From the NCBI RefSeq assembly GCF_036195325.1, contig NZ_CP108101.1, positions 4,402,001-4,466,000 of the forward strand: a stretch of DNA of 64,000 nt, given 5' to 3'. How positions within the stretch are numbered: the first letter of the stretch is position 1; each line of letters opens with the position of its first letter. Of the stretch, positions 33,281 to 41,766 are shown piece after piece. Source of the DNA: Streptomyces sp. NBC_00234. Lineage in GTDB: Bacteria; Actinomycetota; Actinomycetes; Streptomycetales; Streptomycetaceae. The notes under the pieces are model-generated. The model saw nothing but the letters and a program-made list of their open reading frames with translations. It did no database searches and was not told the origin of the DNA. Made by a program: the position numbers and the translations under genes.

Positions 33281-34153
33281 GTGACTCCAGAGCGCACGGC
33301 AATGAACGGCGACCGGAAGTCCTCACCCATGGAGGTGGCGGACGTTCTGCGCACGCGTATCCGTACCGGTCAACTGCAGGCCGGCGACCATCTCCCGACG
33401 CAGTCCGCGCTGGCAGCGGAGTTCGAGGTCGAGCGAGGAGTGATCCGGCAGGCGCTCCAGTACCTCCAGGGGGACGGCCTGCTCACCGCCGTCACCAGGG
33501 GCGCCCCGCCGAAGGTCGCCCAGCCGGCGGACAGCGAGGCCCCCTTGCAGACGGCGGCCGGGCTCGGACCTCGGATTCAGGCCGCGTTCACCGGCGACGC
33601 GGTGCGGATAGACGCGCTGTGTCTCACGGCCGAGTCGCTCACGCTCGCGCTGGCGGAGCCCCTCCAGCAGATCAGGGCGGGAGGCCCGGCGCCGGGCAGC
33701 GTGCGGGTACGCATCATGCTCCCGGCCCGCACCCTCGATCTGGCGTTTCCCCGGCGCGCGAAGCCGGTGAAGAACGACCAGCTGGTCCACGACCGCTGGC
33801 TGGAACTGCGCAACTCGCAGCTCAAGGTGCTGAAACACAACCTCGAATCGCTGCGCAGCACGCGTGCCATGGATGTCGAGGTCACCCTCAAGGCGCTGCC
33901 CTTCACCCCGCCCGTGAAGCTCTACCTGCTGAACGGCTCCGAGGCGCTGTTCGCGTACTACACGGTGACCAAGCGGGAGGAACTGATCGGGGGCCGCCCT
34001 GTCGAGCTCTTCGACGCGCTCGGCAGCGACTCGACGCTCTTCCCCTTCGAGACCTCCGCGGGGGTGCGCGACCAGTTGTTCGTGGCGCAGTCCGCGGCGT
34101 GGTTCGACGGACTGTGGAACACGATCGCCACCGACCTGGACCTGCGGACCTGA
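33281..34153 (+). CDS. devA: GntR-family developmental regulator DevA
   Basis: 290 aa. N-terminal winged helix (about 15-80: VADVLRTRIRTGQLQAGDHLPTQ begins it, then ALAAEFEVERGVIRQALQYLQ). The long C-terminal domain (about 100-290) matches neither FadR, HutC nor YtrA types by eye. The pairing with an HAD phosphatase gene downstream is that of devA-devB, required for aerial development in S. coelicolor. GTG 33281 has TAGCGT (33269-33274) 6 nt upstream, implying a leaderless start; ATG 33302 is an alternative. Confidence 0.85.
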   Translation: MTPERTAMNGDRKSSPMEVADVLRTRIRTGQLQAGDHLPTQSALAAEFEVERGVIRQALQYLQGDGLLTAVTRGAPPKVAQPADSEAPLQTAAGLGPRIQAAFTGDAVRIDALCLTAESLTLALAEPLQQIRAGGPAPGSVRVRIMLPARTLDLAFPRRAKPVKNDQLVHDRWLELRNSQLKVLKHNLESLRSTRAMDVEVTLKALPFTPPVKLYLLNGSEALFAYYTVTKREELIGGRPVELFDALGSDSTLFPFETSAGVRDQLFVAQSAAWFDGLWNTIATDLDLRT

Positions 34154-34296
34154 ATCCCTCGCGCGGAGTGCCCGGGTTTGCGGCCTCATGGATCGCGTGG
34201 GTGCGTCAACTGACCTGTTACGCAAGCGTATTGAGGGCAGTATGAAAGACCGAAGGCGCAGTCTGTCAGCCTGCTGCCCCCGACGGACGGAGCAAC

Positions 34297-35037
34297 GTGA
34301 CCGACTTGCGCGGCCTCCTCGCGTCTGCCGAGTGCGTCCTGTTCGACTTCGACGGCCCGCTCTGTCCGCTCTTCTCCCGGCATCCGGCGGACGGGGTGGC
34401 GGAGCGGCTCATGGCGATGATGCGGGAACTCGGGACCGACCCGGCGGACGTGATCGGCCGGGGTGCCGTCCGGAGCGGGGGCCGGGACATCCGCCGGGAT
34501 CCGCTGGCCGTTCTGCGTGCGGCGGCGGCCGGCGGAGTGCCGGTGGGCGTGGTGCGGAAGCTGGAACGGTTCCTCTCCCTGGAGGAGTGCGAGGCGGCCG
34601 GGAAGGCGGAACCGACCCCCTTCGCCCTGCCGCTGATCCGGAGTCTCGCGGACTCCGACGTCCGGATGGCCGTCACGACCAACAACTCCCCGGCGGCGGT
34701 GCTCCGGTTCCTCGATGTGTGGCGGGTGTCCGGCCTTCCCGAGACGCACATCCACGGCAGGACCCTCGACCCCGGCCGTCTCAAGCCGGACCCGGACTGT
34801 CTGCACCGGGCGCTCGACTCGACGGGGACGGCGGCGGCCGAGGCGCTGATGATCGGCGACTCGACGGACGACGTGTACGCGGCCCGCGCTGCGGGGGTGC
34901 CGTTCCTGGGCTACGCGAGGGACCGCGAGAAGGACGCACAGTTGCGGGCCGCCGGTGCGCAGGTGGTGCTCGGCTCACTGAAGACCCTGCTCCTCGCGGT
35001 GCCCGCCGCGGTGCGCGGACGGGAGCGGGGCCATTGA
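34297..35037 (+). CDS. devB: HAD-superfamily phosphatase DevB
   Basis: 246-aa haloacid-dehalogenase-like phosphatase. Motif I has Asp17 and Asp19 (FDFDGPL), motif II is TTNNS, motif III is the Lys in LKPDPD, motif IV is MIGDSTDD. GTG 34297 follows GGAG. It lies 143 nt after devA; the two are reported as cotranscribed in S. coelicolor. Substrate unknown. Confidence 0.87.
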   Translation: MTDLRGLLASAECVLFDFDGPLCPLFSRHPADGVAERLMAMMRELGTDPADVIGRGAVRSGGRDIRRDPLAVLRAAAAGGVPVGVVRKLERFLSLEECEAAGKAEPTPFALPLIRSLADSDVRMAVTTNNSPAAVLRFLDVWRVSGLPETHIHGRTLDPGRLKPDPDCLHRALDSTGTAAAEALMIGDSTDDVYAARAAGVPFLGYARDREKDAQLRAAGAQVVLGSLKTLLLAVPAAVRGRERGH

Positions 35038-35223
35038 CCCAGGGACGTGCGGAGGGGAGCGGGACCACGGCCCGGCGGACGTGTGTACGGGCCGTACGGC
35101 CCACAGGGGGACGGGGGTTCGAGGGGGCGGGTCGCGCGACGCGGGCGTAACGCGGCGGTGGTAATTTCCCGTCACCGGCCGAGCCGTCGCCGAGCCCATT
35201 CACCGCCGAGGTCCCCACCATTC

Positions 35224-36330
35224 ATGGCAGTCGACACGACACCCGAGGTTCGCCGCCGCGCGGCGGCGACCGCGGGACTGGGCGAGACCAGTCCCGCCAT
35301 CGAGGGTCCCCTCAAGGGGCACCACCACGAGACGTACGTCATTCCGCTGCCGGGCGGTGGCCGGCGCTGCAAGGTGCGCGAGCCGAGGTCGGGACTGCTC
35401 TGGTTCGACCGGAGGTGTTTCGCCTCCGAGGACCGGTTGCTCCAGGAGCTGTACGGGCGCATCAGCCGGATTCCCGAGATCGTCACCGTCGGCGAAGGCG
35501 TCCTGCTCCAGGGCTTCATCGAGGGGCGGACCCTCGGCCGGGGGGTGATGCCGAGCAAGGCGCTCTCGCCGCGTCATCGCGGTCAACTCATCCAGCTTTT
35601 CTCCGAGTTGGTGTCCATCGAGGTCGAGGGAATCGGGGCGCGGCGGGTCTGTGAGGACGTGGACCGCCCCGTTGACGGTGACTGCACGGGCTTTCTGGGG
35701 CGGCTGATCACCTTCACCGAGCAGCAGGTGTACGAGAGGCACGGTGCCCCGTACCGCTCCCTCTTCGCCGAACTCGGGGTGGACAAGCGTGCGTTGGGCG
35801 CATTGCGGCGGCGGGCCGACGGTCTGGCCGGCCGGTCGTTCGCGCTGGTCCACGGCGATCTGCACCGGCTCAACTTCATCGTGGACCGGGCCGGGGACCT
35901 GTGGACCATCGACTGGGAACTCGCCATGATCGGCGATCCGCTCTACGACCTGGCGACCCATCTCCACCTGATGCGCTACTCGCCCAGGGAGGCCGAGCGG
36001 ATCGCGCGTCTGTGGGCCGGGACGGTCGAGAGTGTCCGGCCCGAGTGCGCGAAGGGGTGGCGCGAGGACCTGGAGGTCCTGCGCGACTACAAGCGCGTCC
36101 AGTCCGTCTACACCGACGTGATCCGTGGCGCGGTCGCGCTGGAGCAGCCCGGCGGCAGACTGAACTGGGGGAGGCTGCCCCTGGTCGCGCACCGTGTCCG
36201 GGAGGCGCTCGACGAGTCCCGTGAGGTGCGCGGTGCGGCGGCCGTGCCCACGCTCCGCGAGGTGATGGCCGCCTACACCCGCTGGTTCCGCGACCGGCCT
36301 TCCGGCCGGGTCACCGCGTCCGCACCCTGA
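35224..36330 (+). CDS. APH-fold phosphotransferase
   Basis: 368-aa aminoglycoside-phosphotransferase/choline-kinase fold. Catalytic loop HGDLHRLNF with Asp and Asn, and metal-binding Asp in WTIDWELAMIGDPLYDLA. The N-terminal lobe has GHHHETYVIPL. Starts at ATG 35224 with a distant GAGG; a further upstream frame has no coding look. Whether it phosphorylates an antibiotic, sugar or lipid headgroup is not visible. Its 3' end overlaps the convergent ABC permease by 20 nt. Confidence 0.82.
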   Translation: MAVDTTPEVRRRAAATAGLGETSPAIEGPLKGHHHETYVIPLPGGGRRCKVREPRSGLLWFDRRCFASEDRLLQELYGRISRIPEIVTVGEGVLLQGFIEGRTLGRGVMPSKALSPRHRGQLIQLFSELVSIEVEGIGARRVCEDVDRPVDGDCTGFLGRLITFTEQQVYERHGAPYRSLFAELGVDKRALGALRRRADGLAGRSFALVHGDLHRLNFIVDRAGDLWTIDWELAMIGDPLYDLATHLHLMRYSPREAERIARLWAGTVESVRPECAKGWREDLEVLRDYKRVQSVYTDVIRGAVALEQPGGRLNWGRLPLVAHRVREALDESREVRGAAAVPTLREVMAAYTRWFRDRPSGRVTASAP

Positions 36331-37084
36331 ACAGGACTCCCGACAGTCCCACCGCCACCGTCAGGATGCCCGCCGCCCAGGTCAGCGCGATCCAGGGGCT
36401 GTTGCCCGCGGGCTGGTCCAGGAGCAGGGCGCGGAGGGATTCGATGGCCGGGGTGATCGGCTGGTGGTCGGCGAAGGGGTGGAGCCAGCCGGGCATCGAT
36501 TCGATCGGGACGAAGGCGCTGCTCGGGTAAGGCAGGAACGACATGAAGAAGGTGAACCCGCCCGCCGCTTCCGGGGTGCGGGCGAGCAGCCCGATCGCCG
36601 CCGAGATCCAGGACAGCGCCAGGATGTAGGCCAGGAGTACGGCGGCCACGGCGAGCCAGCCCGCCGGGGTGGCGGTCGGGCGGAAGCCGATCAGGAGGGC
36701 GACACCGAAGACCAGCGTCGTGGAGCAGAGGTTGCGTACGGTGCTCGCCGCCACGTGGCCCGCCAGGACCGCCGTGCCGCCGACGTCGAGGGAGCGGAAG
36801 CGGTCGATGATGCCGCCCTTCATGTCCTCGCTGACGGCCACCGCGGTGATCGAGGCGCCGAAGCCGGCGCAGAGGAGCAGGACGCCGGGGACGACGTACA
36901 TGACGTACGAGTCGTATGCCGCGCCCGTCTCGATCGCGCCGCCGAAGAAGTAGACGAAGATCAGCATCAGCATGATCGGCAGCATCATCGAGGTGATGAC
37001 CGCGTCGGTGTTGCGGCGGCTGACGCGCAGACCGCGGCCGGCCATGACGCCGGCGTGAGTGAGGATTCCCGGTGCGTCAGACAT
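36311..37084 (-). CDS. ABC-2 permease (DrrB-like)
   Basis: 257-aa membrane subunit with six helices and the ABC-2 pattern of drug exporters (RNTDAVITSMMLPIMLMLIFVY region; MKGGIIDRFRSLDV coupling segment). ATG 37084 overlaps the original ATPase stop codon (37077-37079) by 8 nt. Because of the frameshift in the ATPase, the two proteins now read as one 573-aa chain (36311-38032), so the permease may be made as a fusion or from its own start. Confidence 0.85.
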   Translation of the reverse strand: MSDAPGILTHAGVMAGRGLRVSRRNTDAVITSMMLPIMLMLIFVYFFGGAIETGAAYDSYVMYVVPGVLLLCAGFGASITAVAVSEDMKGGIIDRFRSLDVGGTAVLAGHVAASTVRNLCSTTLVFGVALLIGFRPTATPAGWLAVAAVLLAYILALSWISAAIGLLARTPEAAGGFTFFMSFLPYPSSAFVPIESMPGWLHPFADHQPITPAIESLRALLLDQPAGNSPWIALTWAAGILTVAVGLSGVLFRVRTR

Positions 37085-38032
37085 GTGCGGGTACCTCCGC
37101 GGTGAGGGCGAGGAAGACGTCGTCGAGGGTCGCGCTGTGCAGGGTGAAGCGCGCCACGTCGGTCCGTGCGGGGTCGATCTCGTCGAGCAGGGAGCGGACG
37201 TGGGCCGCCGTGCCGTCGGTGGGGAGGCCAGGGTCAGCGTCTCGGGGGAGTGGTGGACGGCGCGGGCGGCCAGGCGCAGGTAGGCCGCGCTGTCGGTGAG
37301 GACGAGGTCCAGCCGGTGGCCGGAGACGCGGGACTTGAGGGCGTCGGGCGTGCCCTCGGCGGCGATCCGGCCCTTGTCGAGCACGGCGACGCGGTCGGCG
37401 AGCCGGTCCGCCTCCTCCAGGTACTGGGTGGTGAGCAGCACCGTGGCGCCCCGCTCGGCGAGATCGCGGACCACCTGCCAGAGCTCCTGCCGGCTGCGCG
37501 GGTCGAGTCCGGTCGTCGGTTCGTCGAGGAAGAAGACGCCGGGCTCGGGCGAGCCGACGAGGCCGGCCGCCAGGTCGAGGCGGCGGCGCATGCCTCCGGA
37601 GTACGTGCGGGCGAGGCGGCGGGCCGCGTGGTCAAGGCCGAAGCGGGCGAGGAGTTCGTCCGCGCGGCGCCGGGAATCGGCGCGGGAGAGACCGCTCAGG
37701 CGGGCCGTCATCCGCAGGTTCTCCTCGCCGGTCTGGGTCTCGTCGACGGCGGCGAACTGGCCGGTCAGGCTGATCGACCGGCGCACCTGGGCCCGCTCCG
37801 TGGCGATGTCGTACCCGGCGACGCGGGCGGTGCCGGAGTCCGGCGCGGTGAGCGTGGCGAGGATGCGTACGGCCGTGGTCTTGCCCGCGCCGTTGGGCCC
37901 GAGGAGGGCGGAGACCGTGGAGCGGCCGACGTGGAGATCGATGCCGTCGAGGACCCGGACCGCGGGTTTTCCGTAGGACTTGGTGAGGCCGTGTGCCTCG
38001 ATCGTGCCGGGCGGTGCCGTCGCCTCGCTCAT
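37077..38032 (-). CDS. ABC ATPase (DrrA-like) with C-terminal frameshift
   Basis: Walker A GPNGAGKTT, signature YSGGM, Walker B FFLDEPTTGLDPRS; about 310 aa in its ancestral form. In frame from ATG 38032 to near 37228, after which the DrrA ending (LLDEIDPARTD, then TLDDVFLALT) is found only in another frame, ending at TGA 37077. One missing base near 37226-37229 explains this. The current frame instead runs into the permease. It may be a real fusion or a sequencing error; the catalytic core is intact. It is divergent from a TetR gene with a large operator between. Confidence 0.85.
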
Positions 38033-38043
38033 GACCGGTCTCC

Positions 38044-38087
38044 TTATGCGTATGGCATACGCGTTACTGCGTAAGCATTACGCATAA
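38044..38087. promoter_or_regulatory. nested palindromic operator between TetR and ABC genes
   Basis: Outer arms TTATGCGTA (38044-38052) and TACGCATAA (38079-38087). Inside are two complete palindromes: GCGTATGGCATACGC (38048-38062) and TGCGTAAGCATTACGCA (38068-38084). This would bind two TetR dimers side by side and shut both divergent promoters; a -10 for the TetR gene (TAGGAT) follows at about 38090. Confidence 0.85.
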
Positions 38088-38120
38088 CTAGGATGGTGGT
38101 CAAGGAAAGGTGGGGTCCTG

Positions 38121-38912
38121 GTGGTTGAGAAGAACGGCGCGCAGGGCGGTACGGGCCTGCCGGCCAGCATCGAGGCCGCCTGGGGGCTGCGGGAGCGCCC
38201 GGTCAAGGGGCCCAAGCCGGGGCTGACCCTGGACCGCATCGTGGCCGCCGCCCTGACGATCGCGGCGACGGAGGGACTGTCCGCCGTCTCGATGGGCCGG
38301 GTCGCCAAGGACCTGGGCGCTTCGACCATGGCGCTCTACCGGTACGTCTCCGCCAAGGACGAGCTCTATGTCCTGATGCAGGAGGCGGCCATGGGCCCGC
38401 CCGCCCCGCTGCCCGCCCTGGAGTCGGGAGCGGGCTGGCGCGAGGCGCTCGGTGAGTGGGCGGCGTCGCAGCGCGAGGTGTTCCACCGCAACCTCTGGAT
38501 GCTCCGCATCCCGATCGCGGGCCCGCCCGCGAGCCCCAACTCGGTCGCCTGGTGGGACCAGGGACTCCAGGCGCTGGACGGCTCCGGTCTCCGCGAGGGC
38601 GACAAGATCTCCGTCATCCTCCTCGTCTCCGGCTTCGTACGGAACGAAGCGCTCCTGATGAGCGACCTGGCGGCGGCCGTCGAGGCGCGGGGCGTCCCCG
38701 CGCAGGACGTGATGGCCGCCTGGGAACACACCCTGAGTCGGCTCGTCGACCCCGCACGGCATCCGGCGCTCTCGCGGCTGATGGATTCCGGTGTGCTGAG
38801 CGAACCCGACCAGCCGGACTACGAGTTCACCTTCGGTCTGGCGCGGCTCCTGGACGGCATCGACGTGCTCGTCCAGCGGCGCCGGGCGGAGGACGGGGAC
38901 GGGAACGGCTGA
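38121..38912 (+). CDS. TetR-family regulator
   Basis: 263 aa. Helix-turn-helix at about 36-82 (IVAAALTIAATEGLSAVSMG, then DLGASTMALYRYVSAKDEL), C-terminal ligand domain with RNLWMLRIPIAGPP. GTG 38121 follows AAAGGTGGGG. Divergent from the DrrAB-like exporter and separated by the nested palindrome, so it is the likely repressor of that exporter. Ligand unknown. Confidence 0.9.
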   Translation: MVEKNGAQGGTGLPASIEAAWGLRERPVKGPKPGLTLDRIVAAALTIAATEGLSAVSMGRVAKDLGASTMALYRYVSAKDELYVLMQEAAMGPPAPLPALESGAGWREALGEWAASQREVFHRNLWMLRIPIAGPPASPNSVAWWDQGLQALDGSGLREGDKISVILLVSGFVRNEALLMSDLAAAVEARGVPAQDVMAAWEHTLSRLVDPARHPALSRLMDSGVLSEPDQPDYEFTFGLARLLDGIDVLVQRRRAEDGDGNG

Positions 38913-38989
38913 GGGGGGGCGCCGAGTGGGGCGGCCCCGGTCGGTCGCCTTGTCCGGCCACCCCTTACCCGCCCTCCGCCCGGCCCCGG

Positions 38990-39979
38990 TCAGTCGCTCC
39001 GGGTGGTGGTGAGCAGGACCTTGCCGAGCAGGCTCCGCGCCTCGATCGCCGCGTGCGCCCGCGCTGCCCGCTCCAGCGGGAACACCTCCCCGATCACCGG
39101 CCGCAGCCGCCCGGCGGCGGCCTCCGTGAGAGCCAGGCCGGCGAGCCGTACGTGCTCCGCGTCCGAGAGCTGTACGTCCCCGATGCCGAGCAGGGTGATC
39201 GAGCGCCGCGCCGCCTCCGCGGGGTCCACGGGCGCGAACCCGCCGGTCGGCGCTCCGTGCGCGGAGAACCGCCCGCCGTCCGCCACCAGCGACAGGGCCG
39301 CCAGGCCCATCTGGCCGCCCACCCCGTCCAGCACCACGTCGGCCGGGCCGCCCGCGTCGGCCAGGGCCGTACGGGTCCGCTCCACCCAGTCCGCCGCGGC
39401 CCCGTCGATCACCGTGTCGGCGCCCAACTCCCGTACCAGAGCGGTCTTCCGCTCGCCGCGCGCCACCGCCACCACATGGGCGCCCGCCGCGTGGGCCAGC
39501 TGGACCAGCAGGGTCCCCATGCCGCCCGAGGCGCCGAGGACCAGGACCCGTTCGCCCGGCTTCGGGGCCGTCGACCCCAGCAGGGCCAGGGCCGTCACGC
39601 CGTCGTGGACGAGCGCCGCCGCCTCACGCAGTCCGAGCCCGTCGGGTACGGGAACGAGCACGTGGGCCGGGGCCGTGGCCCGCTCCGCGTAGCCGCCCGA
39701 GAAGCCCACCGAGGCGATCACCCGGCGCCCGGTCCACGACGTGTCGACGCCCTCACCGGTCGCGGCCACCGTGCCGGCCACGCCGCCACCGGGTACGTAC
39801 GGCACCTGAACCGGGAACACCTCCCTGAAACCGCCCGAGCGGATCTGGGTCTCCACGAAGATCGTGTCCACGTACGCCACATCGATCAGGACCTCGCCCG
39901 GTGCCGCTACCGGGTCCGGCAGCTCCCTCGTGACCAGAACCTCCGGGCCGCCCAATTCCTCCGCCAGTGCCACACGCAT
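38990..39979 (-). CDS. zinc-independent MDR / quinone oxidoreductase-like protein
   Basis: 329-aa medium-chain dehydrogenase fold. GroES-like N-domain (PDPVAAPGEVLIDVAY) and Rossmann motif GASGGMGTLLVQLAHAAG for NADPH. The zinc-site residues of alcohol dehydrogenases are absent, which points to the quinone oxidoreductase class. ATG 39979 follows GAGAGG. It is divergent from a TetR gene with a perfect palindrome between, so it is probably controlled by that repressor. Confidence 0.87.
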   Translation of the reverse strand: MRVALAEELGGPEVLVTRELPDPVAAPGEVLIDVAYVDTIFVETQIRSGGFREVFPVQVPYVPGGGVAGTVAATGEGVDTSWTGRRVIASVGFSGGYAERATAPAHVLVPVPDGLGLREAAALVHDGVTALALLGSTAPKPGERVLVLGASGGMGTLLVQLAHAAGAHVVAVARGERKTALVRELGADTVIDGAAADWVERTRTALADAGGPADVVLDGVGGQMGLAALSLVADGGRFSAHGAPTGGFAPVDPAEAARRSITLLGIGDVQLSDAEHVRLAGLALTEAAAGRLRPVIGEVFPLERAARAHAAIEARSLLGKVLLTTTRSD

Positions 39980-40044
39980 ACGGATCACGCCTCTCCCGTG
40001 CCGGCGGCCGGTCGTTCCGGCGCCCTGGTGGCCACTCTGGGACG

Positions 40045-40058
40045 TCAAGTGCACTTGA
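40045..40058. promoter_or_regulatory. TetR operator TCAAGTGCACTTGA
   Basis: Perfect 14-bp palindrome between the divergent oxidoreductase and TetR genes, 12 nt upstream of the TetR -10 (TAGGCT, 40070-40075). Confidence 0.75.
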
Positions 40059-40083
40059 GGTCAAGGGCGTAGGCTAAGCAGTC

Positions 40084-40725
40084 ATGAGCGGAGAGAAGTC
40101 CAGGTCCGGAGCGGCGGCGCAAGCGCCGGTCGGTCTGCGTGAGCGCAAGAAGCAACTCACCTATCAGGCGGTCTCCGACGCGGCGATCGCGATGTTCCTG
40201 GAACGGGGCTTCGACAAGGTCTCGGTGGCGGAGGTGGCCGCCGCCGCCGACATCTCCAAGCCGACGCTGTTCCGGTACTTCCCGGCCAAGGAAGACCTCG
40301 TCCTGCACCGGTTCGCCGATCACGAGGACGAGGCCGCCCGGGTCGTCGCCGACCGTGCGGACGGCGACTCACCGCTGGACGCGTTGCACCGCCACTTCCT
40401 CGCCGGGCTGGCGGAGCGCGACCCGGTGACCGGCCTCTGCGACAACGCCCACGTCCTCGCCTTCCACCGCCTGCTCTACGGCACGCCCTCGCTGGTCGCC
40501 CGGATGTACGCGTACCAGGGCCGCTCGGAGGCGGCGCTTGCCGGGGCCCTGGGCGAGGGGGTCGCGGCGCGGCTCGCCGCGGGGCAGATCGTGGCGGTCC
40601 TGCGCATCCTGGCCGAGGAGAACTGGCGGCGGATCGACGCGGGGGAGAGCGCGGACCAGGTGTACGCGGGCGCGGTGGAATCCGCCGAACTGGCCTTCGT
40701 ACAGCTGAGGGCGGGGCTGGAGTAG
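40084..40725 (+). CDS. TetR-family regulator
   Basis: 213 aa; HTH at about 25-72 (TYQAVSDAAIAMFLERGFDK; VAAAADISKPTLFRYFPAKEDL) and a C-terminal helical domain. TAGGCT lies 8 nt before ATG 40084, with no ribosome site. Presumed repressor of the divergent oxidoreductase through the palindrome at 40045-40058. Confidence 0.9.
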   Translation: MSGEKSRSGAAAQAPVGLRERKKQLTYQAVSDAAIAMFLERGFDKVSVAEVAAAADISKPTLFRYFPAKEDLVLHRFADHEDEAARVVADRADGDSPLDALHRHFLAGLAERDPVTGLCDNAHVLAFHRLLYGTPSLVARMYAYQGRSEAALAGALGEGVAARLAAGQIVAVLRILAEENWRRIDAGESADQVYAGAVESAELAFVQLRAGLE

Positions 40726-40752
40726 GGACACTCGCCGCGGCGGGTGCCCTTA

Positions 40753-40953
40753 GGGCCTGTCGTTCGGATCATGCCGGGCTCTCGCGTGCCCTGGCGCGCG
40801 CTCCCCCGAGCTCTCGGCTTCGCTCGAGCAGGGAGGGGCCCCCTCCGGCGTTGTCGTCGGTCGCCGACGCTCCGCGTCGACTCCCTCCTCCGCCTTGCAG
40901 CCGCCCGCACCAGACCCCGCTCCCTGATCCGGCCTGATCCAAACGAAAGACCC
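40753..40953. mobile_element. 201-bp MITE with TA target duplication
   Basis: Ends are imperfect 25-bp inverted repeats: GGGCCTGTCGTTCGGATC on the left and, at the right, GATCCAAACGAAAGACCC. Both are bordered by TA (40751-40752 and 40954-40955). The GGGTCTTTCGTTTGGATC end type is widespread in Streptomyces intergenic regions and in IS ends of IS5/IS630-like transposons. No transposase gene is inside. It fills the gap between the TetR gene and the next minus-strand gene. Confidence 0.75.
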
Positions 40954-40977
40954 TAGTCCGTGTCCGCAGGGCCGGGC

Positions 40978-41766
40978 TCAGGCGGTCGTCAGGGCTGCGG
41001 TGAGTTCCTTCCGGTGCGTGGCCAGCCAGGTCTGGTGGCGGTCCCACCGTTCCCAGCCACCGCGCGCCTCCAGGGCCTGCACGTAGACCGCGTCGCCTCC
41101 GGCCACCCGGCGCTCGACGAAGGCACGGCACGACGCGGCGGCCTGTTCGATCACGCCGGGAAGGGCGGCGCGGTCCTGCGGTCCCAGCCCGTAGGCGTCG
41201 GCGAACACGGCGAGCCGGTGCAGCGGGTCGAGGCCCTCGCGCCCGGACATCGGCACCCAGTACCGGGCCGCCATCGCGACATCCCACACCGCGCGGCCGG
41301 GGGCGACCAGGTCGAAGTCGATGAGGGCCGCCGCGCGGCCGTCACGGAAGACCACGTTCTCCAGGCACACGTCGTTGTGGCAGAGCACGGCCCCGTCGGC
41401 CCGTGCGCCTTCCGGGTCGGCCAGTTCCGTGGACCACGGCACCGTGCGGTCGACGGGCACGGACGCGGAGGCGCCGTGCAGCCGCCGCAGCAGGACGCCC
41501 ACCGAACGCAGCGTGTCCTCCGTCCACGCCCACTGCGGGTGGGGCGGAACCGGTACGTCGCCGGGGACGTACGTGAGCTGCTCGCGGCTGCCGTCGGCGT
41601 TCGTCCCCAGGGGGACCGGGACGCCGTCGAAGCCGTGCGCGGCCAGCGCGCGGAGGTGGGCGTGGATCGCGGTGGCGTGCGGCTGGGCCGGGCGTTCCAC
41701 GACGGACCCGCGGCGGACGACCGCCCCGGCGTTGGCCATCCCGCCGGCCAGCGGGACGCCGTTCAC
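40978..41766 (-). CDS. APH-fold phosphotransferase
   Basis: 262 aa. Catalytic loop CHNDVCLENVVF (His, Asp, Asn) and metal Asp in ALIDFDLVAPG, with the ligand segment after it (WDVAMAARYW). GTG 41766 overlaps the stop of the tandem-HAD gene by 4 nt (GTGA), so kinase and phosphatase-like proteins are made together. Substrate unknown; the kinase-phosphatase pairing suggests a metabolite salvage or detoxification step rather than classical antibiotic resistance. Confidence 0.83.
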   Translation of the reverse strand: MNGVPLAGGMANAGAVVRRGSVVERPAQPHATAIHAHLRALAAHGFDGVPVPLGTNADGSREQLTYVPGDVPVPPHPQWAWTEDTLRSVGVLLRRLHGASASVPVDRTVPWSTELADPEGARADGAVLCHNDVCLENVVFRDGRAAALIDFDLVAPGRAVWDVAMAARYWVPMSGREGLDPLHRLAVFADAYGLGPQDRAALPGVIEQAAASCRAFVERRVAGGDAVYVQALEARGGWERWDRHQTWLATHRKELTAALTTA

